A stretch of DNA of 64,000 bases from contig OY829383.1 of the NCBI GenBank assembly GCA_963691835.1, positions 3,968,001 through 4,032,000 of the forward strand. The letters run 5' to 3'. Positions 51,537 to 60,721 of this stretch are shown one piece after another. The notes under the pieces are model-generated. The model ran no database searches. It saw only the letters and a program-made list of their open reading frames with translations, and was not told where the DNA came from. A program made the translations under genes and the position numbers. Origin of the DNA: G963691835 sp963691835 (GTDB taxonomy: Bacteria > Pseudomonadota > Alphaproteobacteria > Thalassobaculales > Thalassobaculaceae). The first letter of the stretch is position 1. The number at the start of each line of letters is the position of its first letter.

Positions 51537-52016
51537 ATGACGCAACGTACGATCGCGGTCGCTTCAGATCATGCCGGGTTCCCGACGAAGGAGTTGATCA
51601 GGTCGGCGCTTGGCGAAAGCGGCTATCTGGTCTTGGATCTTGGAACGGACGGTCCTGGTTCAGTTGATTATCCGGATTTTGGATACGCTATGGCCCAGGC
51701 GATCGCCTCCGGAAAGGCCGAGACCGGCGTCATTGTGTGTGGAACGGGGATCGGAATATCGATTGCCGCCAACCGGTACTCTTGGATACGCGCTGCGCTG
51801 TGCCACGATGTAACAACGGCGCGTCTTGCGCGTGAACACAACGATGCGAACGTCATTGCGCTTGGAGCCAGAATCGTGGGCTCGGAAATCGCCCTCGATT
51901 GTGTCATGACGTTTCTGACGACGGCGTTTGCCGGTGACCGTCACAAGCGACGTGTCGAGAAGCTTTCGTTGCCGCCCGAGACCTCGGCCGGCCTCGGTGA
52001 CAACCCATCCAATTAG
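51537..52016 (+). CDS. rpiB: Ribose-5-phosphate isomerase B
   Basis: RpiB interconverts ribose 5-phosphate and ribulose 5-phosphate. The 159-aa RpiB/LacAB-fold product shows VASDHAGFPTKELI near the start, DYPDFGYAMAQAIASGKAE, VCGTGIGISIAANR with the catalytic cysteine and ARLAREHNDANVIALGARIVG. It lies just before glyA with 6 bp between them, an order seen widely in alphaproteobacteria. Confidence 0.95.
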   Translation: MTQRTIAVASDHAGFPTKELIRSALGESGYLVLDLGTDGPGSVDYPDFGYAMAQAIASGKAETGVIVCGTGIGISIAANRYSWIRAALCHDVTTARLAREHNDANVIALGARIVGSEIALDCVMTFLTTAFAGDRHKRRVEKLSLPPETSAGLGDNPSN

Positions 52017-52022
52017 GAGGCA

Positions 52023-53342
52023 ATGACGGTCATGACGACCACAGCCATTTCCAGCAATTCTCTTTCGACGTCCGAAGAGGTCGGCTTTTTCGGTGAGTCT
52101 CTGGCAGACCGGGACCCTGAACTCTTCAAGTCCATTTCTCAGGAACTGGGTCGGCAGCAGGATCAGATTGAACTGATCGCGTCGGAGAACATCGTCTCCC
52201 GGGCGGTGCTGGAGGCCCAGGGCTCCGTGATGACGAACAAGTATGCCGAAGGATATCCCGGGCGCCGCTATTATGGTGGATGCGAATTCGTCGACGTCGC
52301 TGAACAGTTGGCCATTGACCGGGCCAAGGAGCTTTTCGGGTGCGCCTACGCCAACGTACAGCCTCATTCAGGCGCGCAGGCGAACCAGGCCGTCATGCTG
52401 GCTCTGCTGAAACCGGGCGACACGATCCTGGGCTTGTCGCTGGCGGCGGGCGGTCACCTGACCCATGGTGCGGCGCCGAACCTGTCCGGCAAGTGGTTCA
52501 ATGCCGTCCAATACGGCGTGCGCCGGGAAGACGCGCTGATCGACTTCGATGAAGTGGAGCGTCTCGCCAAAGAACACCAGCCGAAGATGATCATTACAGG
52601 CGGGTCCGCCTATCCGCGGCAGATCGACTTTGCCCGTTTCCGGGAAATTGCTGACTCGGTGGGCGCCTGGTTCCATGTCGACATGGCCCACTTCTCCGGT
52701 CTTGTCGCCGGCGGGGCTCACCCGAGCCCGCTACCGCACGCCCACGTGGTGACCACCACAACCCACAAGACCCTGCGGGGACCGCGTGGCGGGATGATCC
52801 TGTCGAACGACCCGGATCTGGGAAAGAAGTTCAATTCGGCTGTGTTCCCCGGCCTTCAGGGCGGTCCGCTGATGCATGTCATCGCGGCGAAGGCCGTCTG
52901 TTTCGGTGAGGCGCTGCGTCCGGAGTACAAGGACTACACCGCCCGGATTGTGGAGAACGCTAAAGCGATGTCGGCGCAACTCCTCGAACGCGGCGTCGAT
53001 ATTGTCTCCGGCGGAACCGACACACACCTCGCATTGGTCGACCTCCGGCCCAAGGGGTTGACGGGCAGGGACACCGAAGCCGCCCTGGAGCGTGCAGGCA
53101 TCACCTGCAACAAGAACGGTGTTCCGTTCGATCCCGCCAAGCCCATGGTCACGTCGGGCGTTCGTCTCGGCACACCGGCTGGAACGACCCGTGGTTTCGG
53201 TGTCGAAGAGTTCCGGGATATTGCCGACATGATCGGCGATGTCATGGACGCGATGGCCGCCAACATCAACGACACGGAGTCGGTCGAGACAGCGGTCCGC
53301 GGGCGGGTTCAAGACCTGTGTGCCCGCTTTCCGATATACTAG
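52023..53342 (+). CDS. glyA: Serine hydroxymethyltransferase
   Basis: GlyA makes glycine and 5,10-methylene-tetrahydrofolate from serine. The 439-aa PLP enzyme shows QQDQIELIASENIVSRAV, TNKYAEGYPGRRYYGGCEFV, QPHSGAQANQAVMLALL, the PLP lysine region VVTTTTHKTLRGPRGGMI and the closing TRGFGVEEFRDIADMI. AGGAGG (52015-52020) is only 2 bases from ATG 52023 and 11 from ATG 52032, so the latter may be the real start. The gene is 6 bp downstream of rpiB. Confidence 0.97.
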   Translation: MTVMTTTAISSNSLSTSEEVGFFGESLADRDPELFKSISQELGRQQDQIELIASENIVSRAVLEAQGSVMTNKYAEGYPGRRYYGGCEFVDVAEQLAIDRAKELFGCAYANVQPHSGAQANQAVMLALLKPGDTILGLSLAAGGHLTHGAAPNLSGKWFNAVQYGVRREDALIDFDEVERLAKEHQPKMIITGGSAYPRQIDFARFREIADSVGAWFHVDMAHFSGLVAGGAHPSPLPHAHVVTTTTHKTLRGPRGGMILSNDPDLGKKFNSAVFPGLQGGPLMHVIAAKAVCFGEALRPEYKDYTARIVENAKAMSAQLLERGVDIVSGGTDTHLALVDLRPKGLTGRDTEAALERAGITCNKNGVPFDPAKPMVTSGVRLGTPAGTTRGFGVEEFRDIADMIGDVMDAMAANINDTESVETAVRGRVQDLCARFPIY

Positions 53343-53408
53343 GGACGGTGAGGCGACAAAGCGTCCTCAGCTGCGGTCAGCAGCGGGGCAAAAATCGGGG
53401 GAATCCGC

Positions 53409-53867
53409 ATGCGCTGTCCGTTTTGCGGCAACATTGATACACAGGTTAAGGACTCGCGTCCGACCGAGGATCACTCCGCGATTCGCCGTCGCCGCTTCTG
53501 TCCCGCCTGTGGCGCGCGCTTCACGACGTTCGAGCGGGTTCAGCTTCGGGAACTGACTGTCGTGAAGCGTTCCGGTAAGCGTGTTCCTTTCGACCGGGAC
53601 AAGCTTGCCCGCTCCATTCAGGTTTCCCTGCGCAAGCGTCCGGTAGATCCGGAACGGGTGGAGCGGATGATCACCAGCATCGTCCGCCGCCTGGAGAGCA
53701 CAGGTGAATCGGAGATCCAGTCCCCCTTCATCGGCGAGATGGTGATGGAGGCCTTGGCCACCCTGGATCCAATCGCTTATGTGCGGTTCGCGTCTGTTTA
53801 TAAGAATTTCAGAGAAGTCAAAGACTTCGAGGAATTTGTTGAGCAAATTTCTCAAGACGATGAGTAA
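53409..53867 (+). CDS. nrdR: Transcriptional repressor NrdR
   Basis: NrdR represses ribonucleotide reductase genes by sensing ATP/dATP. The 152-aa product has the N-terminal zinc ribbon MRCPFCGNIDTQVKDSRPTE ... RRFCPACGARFTTFE and the ATP-cone (VVKRSGKRVPFDRDKLARSI). It follows glyA by about 65 bp and precedes the riboflavin genes, the usual alphaproteobacterial order. Confidence 0.97.
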   Translation: MRCPFCGNIDTQVKDSRPTEDHSAIRRRRFCPACGARFTTFERVQLRELTVVKRSGKRVPFDRDKLARSIQVSLRKRPVDPERVERMITSIVRRLESTGESEIQSPFIGEMVMEALATLDPIAYVRFASVYKNFREVKDFEEFVEQISQDDE

Positions 53868-53879
53868 TCAGAGCGCTCG

Positions 53880-54983
53880 ATGAGCGGAGAGGTTGACCGT
53901 CACTGGATGCGCTCAGCCTTAACGTTGGCGCGGAAGGGGCTTGGCCGTGTGTGGCCAAACCCGGCCGTCGGGTGCGTCATTGTCCAGAACAACCGTCTCG
54001 TTGGGCGCGGATGGACTGCGCCTGGAGGACGTCCCCACGCGGAAACGGAGGCGATCGCAGCCGCGGGCGATTTGACCCGGGGGGCCACTGTTTATGTCAG
54101 CCTCGAGCCGTGCGCCCATACCGGCAAAACGCCCCCCTGTGCGGATGCACTGATTGCGGCCGGGGTAAGCCGGGTGGTGATTGCGCTCCGGGATCCAGAT
54201 CCCCGCGTGGACGGCGGGGGAATTGCGAAACTGAAAGCGGCAGGGATCGCTGTGACGCTTGGGGTGCTGGAGGAGGAGGCGCGCCACGTGAATGCCGGTT
54301 TCCTGTCCCGCATCGAAAAGGGGCGCCCGTTCGTCACGGCAAAGCTGGCAACGACACTGGATGGGCGGATCGCAACTGGCTCCGGGCAGAGCAAGTGGAT
54401 TACCGGAGAAGCCGCGCGCCGGCGGGTCCATGTCATGCGGGCGGAGGCGGACGCAGTTTTTGTCGGGTTGTCGACCGTTCTCAAGGATGACCCACAGCTC
54501 ACATGCCGGGTCACCGGGCTGGAGGACCGATCGCCAGTTCGTCTGATCCTCGACACGCGCTTGGAGATCGACAGCACCAGCCAAGTTGTCGCCACGGCCG
54601 GCACCATCCCGAGTTGGGTGCTCACAACGGCCCCGTCTAAGGGTGAGCGGGCGCGGCGACTGATCGACGCAGGAGTGACGGTGATTTCTTGCCCGGAGAC
54701 GGGCGGAAGGATCGACCTCACCGACGCCTTCCGTATCTTGGGTGACCGGGGGCTGACCCGGATACTGGTCGAGCCGGGAGCGCAGTTGCTGGCGGGATTG
54801 TTGGCCGCGAACCTGGTGGACAGCCTCGCCTGGTTCAGGTCCGGAATGGTCTTGGGAGGGGACGCGCTTCCCGTGACCGGCTCGTTGGCGATCTCGGAAC
54901 TCGATGCGGCACGACGGTTCCGGCGGAGCGCTGAGGAGCGTGTTGGCGAGGACGTGCTGGAAACGTGGGGCCTTCGAGCCTAG
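53880..54983 (+). CDS. ribD: Riboflavin biosynthesis protein RibD
   Basis: RibD carries two steps. The N-terminal deaminase (about residues 1-145) has HAETEAIAAAG and SLEPCAHTGKTPPCADAL for zinc binding; the C-terminal reductase (about 150-367) has TAKLATTLDGRIATGSGQS, the VGLSTVLKDDPQLT loop and ILVEPGAQLLAGLL. The 367-aa length is normal. It starts 12 bp after nrdR and is followed by ribE. Confidence 0.96.
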   Translation: MSGEVDRHWMRSALTLARKGLGRVWPNPAVGCVIVQNNRLVGRGWTAPGGRPHAETEAIAAAGDLTRGATVYVSLEPCAHTGKTPPCADALIAAGVSRVVIALRDPDPRVDGGGIAKLKAAGIAVTLGVLEEEARHVNAGFLSRIEKGRPFVTAKLATTLDGRIATGSGQSKWITGEAARRRVHVMRAEADAVFVGLSTVLKDDPQLTCRVTGLEDRSPVRLILDTRLEIDSTSQVVATAGTIPSWVLTTAPSKGERARRLIDAGVTVISCPETGGRIDLTDAFRILGDRGLTRILVEPGAQLLAGLLAANLVDSLAWFRSGMVLGGDALPVTGSLAISELDAARRFRRSAEERVGEDVLETWGLRA

Positions 54984-54993
54984 TTTGTGGGCC

Positions 54994-55614
54994 ATGTTTA
55001 CAGGAATCATCACGGATATCGGCACCGTCCAGAGCGTCGAGCCGCGCTCCGACACGCGGTTCACCATTCGAACGGGCTGGCAGACCGCCGAGATCGCGCT
55101 CGGAGCGTCGATCGCGTGTTCGGGCGTCTGTTTGACCGTTGTCGATCGCGCCGATGACTGGTTTGCGGTGGATGTCTCCCAGGAGAGCCTGTCGCGGACA
55201 GGCCTTGGCAACTGGAAAGAGGGAACACGGATCAATCTTGAGCGGGCGCTCCGGATGGGTGACGAGTTGGGCGGACACATCGTCTCTGGCCATGTGGACG
55301 GCATCGCCACGCTGGTCTCCCTCGTTCCCGAGAACGGTAGTCACCGGCTGATCCTGGAAGTGCCTGAAAGCCTTGCGCCGTTCGTTGCTGAGAAAGGGTC
55401 GGTGACCCTGGATGGGATCTCGCTCACGGTAAACGAGGTCGACGGCACGCGGTTCGGCGTCAACATCATCCCGCACACGTGGGAGCAGACAACGCTGGGG
55501 GACCGTCGGGTCGGAGACCGCTTGCACCTGGAAGTCGACATGCTGGCGCGGTACGTTGCGCGCCTTGCGCAATTTGAGGGCTACGTTGCCGCACCGGCGA
55601 CCCCCTCAGCTTAG
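54994..55614 (+). CDS. ribE: Riboflavin synthase, alpha subunit
   Basis: RibE dismutates two lumazines to riboflavin. The 206-aa product is a tandem of two lumazine-binding barrels: MFTGIITDIGTVQSVEP with ACSGVCLTVV and VDVSQESLSRT in the first, GGHIVSGHVDGIATLVS and GSVTLDGISLTVNEV with VNIIPHTWEQT in the second. ATG 54994 is chosen because family proteins start at MFTGI; the frame upstream is ribD antisense-free but lies inside ribD. Confidence 0.95.
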   Translation: MFTGIITDIGTVQSVEPRSDTRFTIRTGWQTAEIALGASIACSGVCLTVVDRADDWFAVDVSQESLSRTGLGNWKEGTRINLERALRMGDELGGHIVSGHVDGIATLVSLVPENGSHRLILEVPESLAPFVAEKGSVTLDGISLTVNEVDGTRFGVNIIPHTWEQTTLGDRRVGDRLHLEVDMLARYVARLAQFEGYVAAPATPSA

Positions 55615-55628
55615 GAAGCAGAAGAGAG

Positions 55629-56786
55629 ATGACCGCGACCGAAAGCCTGTCGGACGTCTACCAGACCGCCTTGTCCTCTATTGAAGAAGTTGTTGAGGAG
55701 GCCAAGGCTGGCCGGATGTTCATCCTTGTCGACGACGAGGACCGGGAGAACGAAGGCGATCTTTGCGTTGTCGGGGAGAAGGCGACGCCGGAGGTCGTGA
55801 ATTTCATGGCCAAGCATGCGCGCGGCCTCATCTGTCTCGCCATGACGCGGGAGCGGGTGGAGAAACTCGGTCTTCCGCTGATGTCGCCGAAGAACGAAAC
55901 CCGGCACGAGACCGCGTTCACGGTTTCGATCGAGGCCAGGGAAGGGGTGACCACAGGCATCTCCGCCCATGACCGTGCACGGACGATTGAGGTTGCCATC
56001 GACCCGGAACGGGGACGGGAAGACATCGTCACACCGGGGCACGTGTTTCCTCTTGTGGCCCGGGATGGCGGGACATTGATCCGTACGGGGCACACCGAAG
56101 CGGTGATCGATATTGCCCGGCTTGCGGGCCTCAACCCGTCGGGTGTGATCTGCGAGATCATGAACGAGGACGGCACGATGGCCCGCCTGCCGGATCTCGT
56201 GACCTTCGCGCAGTATCACGGCCTCAAGGTCGCGACGATCGCTGATCTGATTTCCTATCGCCGGCGGTCGGAGACGGTGGTTCAGCGGGGTGTCGAAACC
56301 TCCTTCACCAGCAAGTTCGGCGGAGACTGGCGGATGATCGTGTACGAGAACACGATCAACTACGCGGAGCACGTCGCCTTGGTGAAAGGGGATGTGACGG
56401 GTGCTGATCCGGTCAAAGTCCGGATGCATGCCGTGAACATCATGGACGATGTCCTGGGCGACAGCAGCAGTGGCCGGGAAGGCATGGAAGTCCAGGCCGC
56501 TATGACGGCAATCGCGGAAGCGGGCCGGGGGGTCGTGGTCCTTATCCGGGAGCCAACGCCGACGTCGCTGTCTGATCTCGTCCGATCGCGTCTGGCACCT
56601 GAAGAAGGCGGGGCAAGTTCCGGCGCGGAGCTGCGGGATTACGGTGTCGGCGCCCAAATCCTTTTGGATCTCGGGGTTCGGAACATGGTTCTGTTGTCCA
56701 ACACCAAACGGACGATTGTGGGGCTTGAGGGGTATGGGCTGACCGTTGTCGGACAAGCCCCGGTTCCGAGCTTGGGGGACGACTGA
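55629..56786 (+). CDS. ribBX: RibB with an inactive-looking RibA domain (RibBX type)
   Basis: The N-terminal half (residues 1 to about 215) is a complete 3,4-dihydroxy-2-butanone 4-phosphate synthase with FILVDDEDRENEGDL, the TGISAHDRARTI loop and GHTEAVIDIARLAG. The second half matches GTP cyclohydrolase II in fold, but its zinc motif, normally a CLTGDVFGSxRCDCG pattern, reads VNIMDDVLGDSSSGREG, so all three zinc cysteines are missing. GTP cyclohydrolase II activity must come from another gene. Such RibBX proteins are known in proteobacteria. The gene sits between ribE and ribH. Confidence 0.93.
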   Translation: MTATESLSDVYQTALSSIEEVVEEAKAGRMFILVDDEDRENEGDLCVVGEKATPEVVNFMAKHARGLICLAMTRERVEKLGLPLMSPKNETRHETAFTVSIEAREGVTTGISAHDRARTIEVAIDPERGREDIVTPGHVFPLVARDGGTLIRTGHTEAVIDIARLAGLNPSGVICEIMNEDGTMARLPDLVTFAQYHGLKVATIADLISYRRRSETVVQRGVETSFTSKFGGDWRMIVYENTINYAEHVALVKGDVTGADPVKVRMHAVNIMDDVLGDSSSGREGMEVQAAMTAIAEAGRGVVVLIREPTPTSLSDLVRSRLAPEEGGASSGAELRDYGVGAQILLDLGVRNMVLLSNTKRTIVGLEGYGLTVVGQAPVPSLGDD

Positions 56787-56788
56787 CG

Positions 56789-57232
56789 ATGAGCACCCCA
56801 AAGGTTCTGATTGTCGAGGCGCGTTTTTACGAGGATATCGCCGACGAACTCATGAAGGGGACCACCGCGCGCCTCAGCGAAGTTGGTGCGGGTTGGGACA
56901 GCATCTCTGTTCCCGGTGCATTCGAGATCCCCGGCGCAATCGCCATGGCGGCCGGCATGTCCGGAGATGGCGCCTATGACGGCTTCATTGCACTGGGATG
57001 CGTTATTCGCGGTGAGACCACCCATTACGACTACGTTTGCGGGGAGAGCGCCCGGGGTCTCCAGGATCTCGCGGTTCAGCGGCAGCTTGCGATCGGATAC
57101 GGCATCCTGACGACGGAGAACCGGGATCAGGCCTGGGTCCGGGCGGCAGTCGACCAAAAGGACAAGGGGCGGGACGCGGCTGACGCCTGTCTCGCCATGA
57201 TCGCGCTCAAGAAGAAGTTCCAAGCCCAATGA
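56789..57232 (+). CDS. ribH: 6,7-dimethyl-8-ribityllumazine synthase
   Basis: RibH makes lumazine from the RibA and RibB products. The 147-aa product has ILIVEARFYEDIADEL-like start (VLIVEARFYEDIADELMKG), SVPGAFEIPGAIAMAA, FIALGCVIRGETTHYDYVC and YGILTTENRDQAWVRA, the standard motifs of an icosahedral or pentameric lumazine synthase. It is 2 bp after ribBX and overlaps nusB by 4 bases. Confidence 0.96.
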   Translation: MSTPKVLIVEARFYEDIADELMKGTTARLSEVGAGWDSISVPGAFEIPGAIAMAAGMSGDGAYDGFIALGCVIRGETTHYDYVCGESARGLQDLAVQRQLAIGYGILTTENRDQAWVRAAVDQKDKGRDAADACLAMIALKKKFQAQ

Positions 57233-57729
57233 CCGAGACCATGAGCCGGCAAGAAAAGGTGAAGGCGGCGCGAAGTGCTGCACGACTTGCGGCCGTCCAA
57301 GCGCTCTACCAGATCGACATGACCGACCAGGAACCGGAAAGCGTGATCGCCGAGTTTGTCGCTCACCGCTTGAAGGAGATCGAGCAGGCGGAAGAACTGG
57401 GTGCTGCGGATGCCGACCATTTCCGCCGGGTTGCCGAAGGGGCGTCTGCCGATACGGATGGCCTCGATACATTGATCTCGGCCGCATTGGCGGAGGGATG
57501 GTCGATCCCCAGACTGGAGTCCACGGTTCGCGCCATTTTGCGGGCTGGTGCGTTCGAGTTGAACGCGATGAAGTCAGTACCCCCGGCCGTGGCGATCACC
57601 GAATACGTCGACATTGCGCATGCCTTCCACGGAGGCAAGGAGCCGGCCTTCGTGAACGGCGTCTTGGACAGGATCGCCCATGAGCTTCGGGCGGACGAGT
57701 TCGGAGACGCACGCCAGGGTGGATGCTGA
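57229..57729 (+). CDS. nusB: Transcription antitermination factor NusB
   Basis: NusB pairs with NusE (ribosomal protein S10) at boxA RNA during rRNA antitermination. The 166-aa helical protein shows RSAARLAAVQALYQIDM, ILRAGAFELNAMKSVPPAVA and ITEYVDIAHAF, PAFVNGVLDRIA near the end. It overlaps ribH by 4 bases (ATGA), the usual ribH-nusB coupling. Confidence 0.96.
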   Translation: MTETMSRQEKVKAARSAARLAAVQALYQIDMTDQEPESVIAEFVAHRLKEIEQAEELGAADADHFRRVAEGASADTDGLDTLISAALAEGWSIPRLESTVRAILRAGAFELNAMKSVPPAVAITEYVDIAHAFHGGKEPAFVNGVLDRIAHELRADEFGDARQGGC

Positions 57730-57749
57730 CAGAGGATCGTGCTGTCCCG

Positions 57750-58760
57750 ATGGCCAAGCTTGGCGAATTCGACCGTATCGCCCAGAAACTGGCACCGCTG
57801 ACGGTGGGATATGATGGTGCGCTGGGGCTGACGGATGACGCGGCATTCCTGGAGCCGGCGCCATCTGGATGGGACGTCGTCGTATCTACGGACACCGTCG
57901 TGGCCGGTGTCCATTTCTTCGCAGACGATCCTGCCGAGACCGTTGCCAAGAAGGCGCTGCGGATGAACCTTTCCGATTGCGCGGGAATGGGGGCGACGCC
58001 CGCCCACTACACGCTCAATCTCTGCCTGCCGGAAAGCATCGGGGGCGTGGACGCCGACACCTGGATCGACGGGTTCACCCACGGCCTTGCGGAGGATCAG
58101 CAAGGCTTCGATGTCGTGCTGATTGGCGGGGACAGTGTGTCCACGTCCGGTCCGGCGGTCATTACGGTGACGATATTCGGTCATGTTCCGACCGGGAAAG
58201 CTTTGCTGAGATCCGCGGCACAGCCGGGTGACGACATTTGGGTCTCGGGGACTTTGGGTGACGCGTCGCTCGGGCTTCTGCTGCGCCGGGACCCCGCGTT
58301 GCCGGTTCCGGATTCGGCCCGGCAACATCTTGCAGACCGCTATCTGCTGCCTCAGCCGAGAACGGCGCTCGGCAGAGAACTGGCCGGGCTTGCCCACGCG
58401 GCACTGGATGTTTCCGATGGATTGATTCAGGACCTCGGGCACATCGCAACCGCCTCGGCGGCGCAGCTCCGGGTAGAGCGGGATGCGATACCAGTCTCTC
58501 CAGCGGCCCGGTCGCTGGAGACGGTGTGTGAGGACTGGATCGAGCGCGTCGTCGCAGGTGGTGACGATTATGAGATCGCATTCACCGCACCCGCAGATGT
58601 CGCAGGCGACATCCGCCGGGCAGCAGAGGGGCAGGGCGTTTTGGTCACGCGTATCGGAACAGTCTGTGAGACAAGCGAGAATTGGGGCGGCGGGGTGGTG
58701 CTCTTGGATCCGAACGGTGATACGGTCCCCCTTGGGCGAACCGGCTGGCGCCACGCCTGA
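57750..58760 (+). CDS. thiL: Thiamine-monophosphate kinase
   Basis: ThiL phosphorylates thiamine monophosphate to the diphosphate cofactor. The 336-aa product has LGEFDRIAQKLAP at the start, STDTVVAGVHFFAD, ALRMNLSDCAGMGATPAHY, LIGGDSVSTSG, and ALDVSDGLIQDLGHIA with VAGGDDYEIAF, all ThiL/PurM-fold motifs. ATG 57750 gives the family N-terminus; an ATG at 57723 overlaps nusB and would add 9 residues. The gene ends the nrdR-rib-nusB run. Confidence 0.95.
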   Translation: MAKLGEFDRIAQKLAPLTVGYDGALGLTDDAAFLEPAPSGWDVVVSTDTVVAGVHFFADDPAETVAKKALRMNLSDCAGMGATPAHYTLNLCLPESIGGVDADTWIDGFTHGLAEDQQGFDVVLIGGDSVSTSGPAVITVTIFGHVPTGKALLRSAAQPGDDIWVSGTLGDASLGLLLRRDPALPVPDSARQHLADRYLLPQPRTALGRELAGLAHAALDVSDGLIQDLGHIATASAAQLRVERDAIPVSPAARSLETVCEDWIERVVAGGDDYEIAFTAPADVAGDIRRAAEGQGVLVTRIGTVCETSENWGGGVVLLDPNGDTVPLGRTGWRHA

Positions 58761-58787
58761 TCGCAGCCGAGCGGGACCCGGACATCA

Positions 58788-59267
58788 ATGCAGATCGTTA
58801 TCATTCTGGTGGTGTTGATCGCGCTCGCCGGCGGAGGCGTCTTTGGCGTTTCCATGTTCGCGCCAAACCTCCTGCCGCCGCCCGTCGCAGCCTTGCTCGG
58901 TGTGGCCCCGCCGGAAGGCGAGGAAGAGCAAGTCAAGGTCGAGGCGCCCATCTCGACTGTCCTTGTGGACATCGAACCCGTCAGCATCCCGCTGTTCCGG
59001 GATGGGATCGTCGACCGGTTTCTGATCATGCATGCGTTGCTGGAGTGCCGCCCCGAAGATCAGGCCTTGGTCACACAGAATTTGCCGAGGATCGTTGACT
59101 CCATCATCACATATGTGCACGCGTTGGGGGCTCTAGACATTGAGCCGGGCATCAAGGACCGTGGATTCCTCAAGGCTCGCCTGATCGTGAAGCTCAACGA
59201 GCTTTTCGGGCGAGACGTGGTCTTGGACCTGCTCTTCCAAAACCTGTTTGAGCGCACGACCCGCTAA
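58788..59267 (+). CDS. FliL-like single-pass membrane protein
   Basis: This 159-aa protein has one N-terminal membrane helix (residues 2-22) and a periplasmic domain with VDIEPVSIPLFRDGIVDRFL, LLECRPEDQAL, PRIVDSIITYVHAL and FLKARLIVKLNELFG. The pattern resembles the FliL fold (a stomatin-like domain) of the flagellar basal body. No other flagellar gene is near, and in several alphaproteobacteria a similar orphan follows thiL, so it may be a FliL-like paralogue with another job. Confidence 0.65.
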   Translation: MQIVIILVVLIALAGGGVFGVSMFAPNLLPPPVAALLGVAPPEGEEEQVKVEAPISTVLVDIEPVSIPLFRDGIVDRFLIMHALLECRPEDQALVTQNLPRIVDSIITYVHALGALDIEPGIKDRGFLKARLIVKLNELFGRDVVLDLLFQNLFERTTR

Positions 59268-59305
59268 GGGCCGTTCGCCTGACCGCGTCGAAAGCGACAG
59301 AAACC

Positions 59306-60493
59306 ATGCTTCGGGACCCATCCGTCCGCAACGTTGTGCTTCTCGCCATTTGTCAGGCTCTGGCGATGACCGGCATGTCGCTCAACATGACGGTGACGGC
59401 TCTTGCGGGAAAGACGTTGGCCGCCGATCCCGCATGGTCCACCGTGCCGCTCGCGTTGCAGTTTGCCGCGATGATGGTGACGACCATGCCGGCGTCTCTC
59501 TTCATGCAGCGGTACGGCCGCCGTCCGGGCTTCATCCTTGCGGTCTTTGTCGGGGTGGCGGGCTCGCTCGTCGCGGCACAAGCGATCAAGGACGGATCGT
59601 TCGAGGCGTTCTGCGCCGGCTCCATGATGATAGGCGTCTTCCAAGGGTTCGCTTTGTTCTATCGCCATGCCGCGGCGGATACGGCGAGCCCGGCGTTCCG
59701 TCCGAAAGCGATCTCTCTTGTTCTGGCTGGTGGTGTCGTGTCAGCGGTCGCGGGCCCTCAACTCGCGAAGGAAACGTTCGATCTCTTCGCCCCGCTGACC
59801 TTCATGGGCAGCTTCCTGGCGGCCGCCGTGGTTCAGGCCATGGTCATCCTGCCCTTGCTGTTCGTTCAGATTCCCAAGCCGCCGCGTCAGCCCGAAGGGG
59901 CCGCCGCCGGGCGCCCGCTCCTTGAGATCGCGTCTCAGCCGAAGTTCATCGTGGCGGCGGTGGGTGCGATGCTCGGGTACGGAATCATGACGTTCGTGAT
60001 GACCGCGACGCCGTTAGCGGTCATTGCCTGCGGTTTTGGGTTTGAGGAATCCGCCCTGGTCATCCAGTGGCATGTCCTGGGGATGTTCGTACCGTCATTC
60101 TTCACCGGCATTCTGATCAATCGATTCGGTGTGCTGCGGGTGATGCTGGCGGGTGTCGTGCTCTACATCGGGTGCGTTGCCATCAATCTCTCGGGGATCG
60201 AACTGGCCCAATTCCTGTCAGGTCTGCTGCTGCTCGGTATCGGTTGGAACTTCCTGTTTGTCGGCGGCACGGCACTTTTGGCGGAGTGCCACACACCGGA
60301 GGAGCGCGGGAAGGTTCAGGGCCTGAATGACCTGATGGTTTCGACGACAATGACCGCTTCGTCATTCGCGGCGGGCTCGCTCCATCACTACTTCGGATGG
60401 GCCGGCGTGAACCTGGGCGTTCTGCCGCTCGTGTTGATCGTTGGCGTCCTTATTCTCTGGCAAATGAGCCGCCCGAGACCGGCTGCCGCATAG
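59306..60493 (+). CDS. MFS transporter
   Basis: This 395-aa major facilitator protein has about 12 hydrophobic helices. The loop 2-3 motif is FMQRYGRRPGFILAVFVG, matching the (G/x)RxGRRP pattern, and a shorter copy lies in ILINRFGVLRVMLAG between the halves. It resembles DHA1-type drug or metabolite exporters. No substrate is indicated, and its neighbours do not point to one. Confidence 0.9.
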   Translation: MLRDPSVRNVVLLAICQALAMTGMSLNMTVTALAGKTLAADPAWSTVPLALQFAAMMVTTMPASLFMQRYGRRPGFILAVFVGVAGSLVAAQAIKDGSFEAFCAGSMMIGVFQGFALFYRHAAADTASPAFRPKAISLVLAGGVVSAVAGPQLAKETFDLFAPLTFMGSFLAAAVVQAMVILPLLFVQIPKPPRQPEGAAAGRPLLEIASQPKFIVAAVGAMLGYGIMTFVMTATPLAVIACGFGFEESALVIQWHVLGMFVPSFFTGILINRFGVLRVMLAGVVLYIGCVAINLSGIELAQFLSGLLLLGIGWNFLFVGGTALLAECHTPEERGKVQGLNDLMVSTTMTASSFAAGSLHHYFGWAGVNLGVLPLVLIVGVLILWQMSRPRPAAA

Positions 60494-60721
60494 TTGGCGG
60501 ATAGCCTCGCGTTGCTGCGATGCAGCGCGGTTGCGGTCCAGAAATTTTCTTGTATCATCCGCGCGCTTTCGGAACGGGGGTGGGGCGCGGGAGTCTTCCG
60601 TGCGACCGGTCCGGGTGGAAGCCTTCATGCCGGTTGATGACGCAGTGGGACGGCAGTTCGCCGGGCCCCGTCGATGGTCGGTGTGAACGGGACGCACAAC
60701 GACACAAAAGGAAAACCCAAA

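Noticed and set aside
53343..53879. FMN riboswitch before the riboflavin genes
   Set aside because: The leaders before nrdR and ribD are short and lack the conserved FMN aptamer boxes; the rib genes are packed into a nrdR-led run.
53919..55310. A 463-codon minus-strand frame opposite ribD and ribE
   Set aside because: Low-complexity R/P/S-rich translation with no motifs; both plus-strand genes have full family signatures.
57363..58754. A 463-codon minus-strand frame opposite nusB and thiL
   Set aside because: It has no recognisable domain and crosses two well-defined plus-strand genes.
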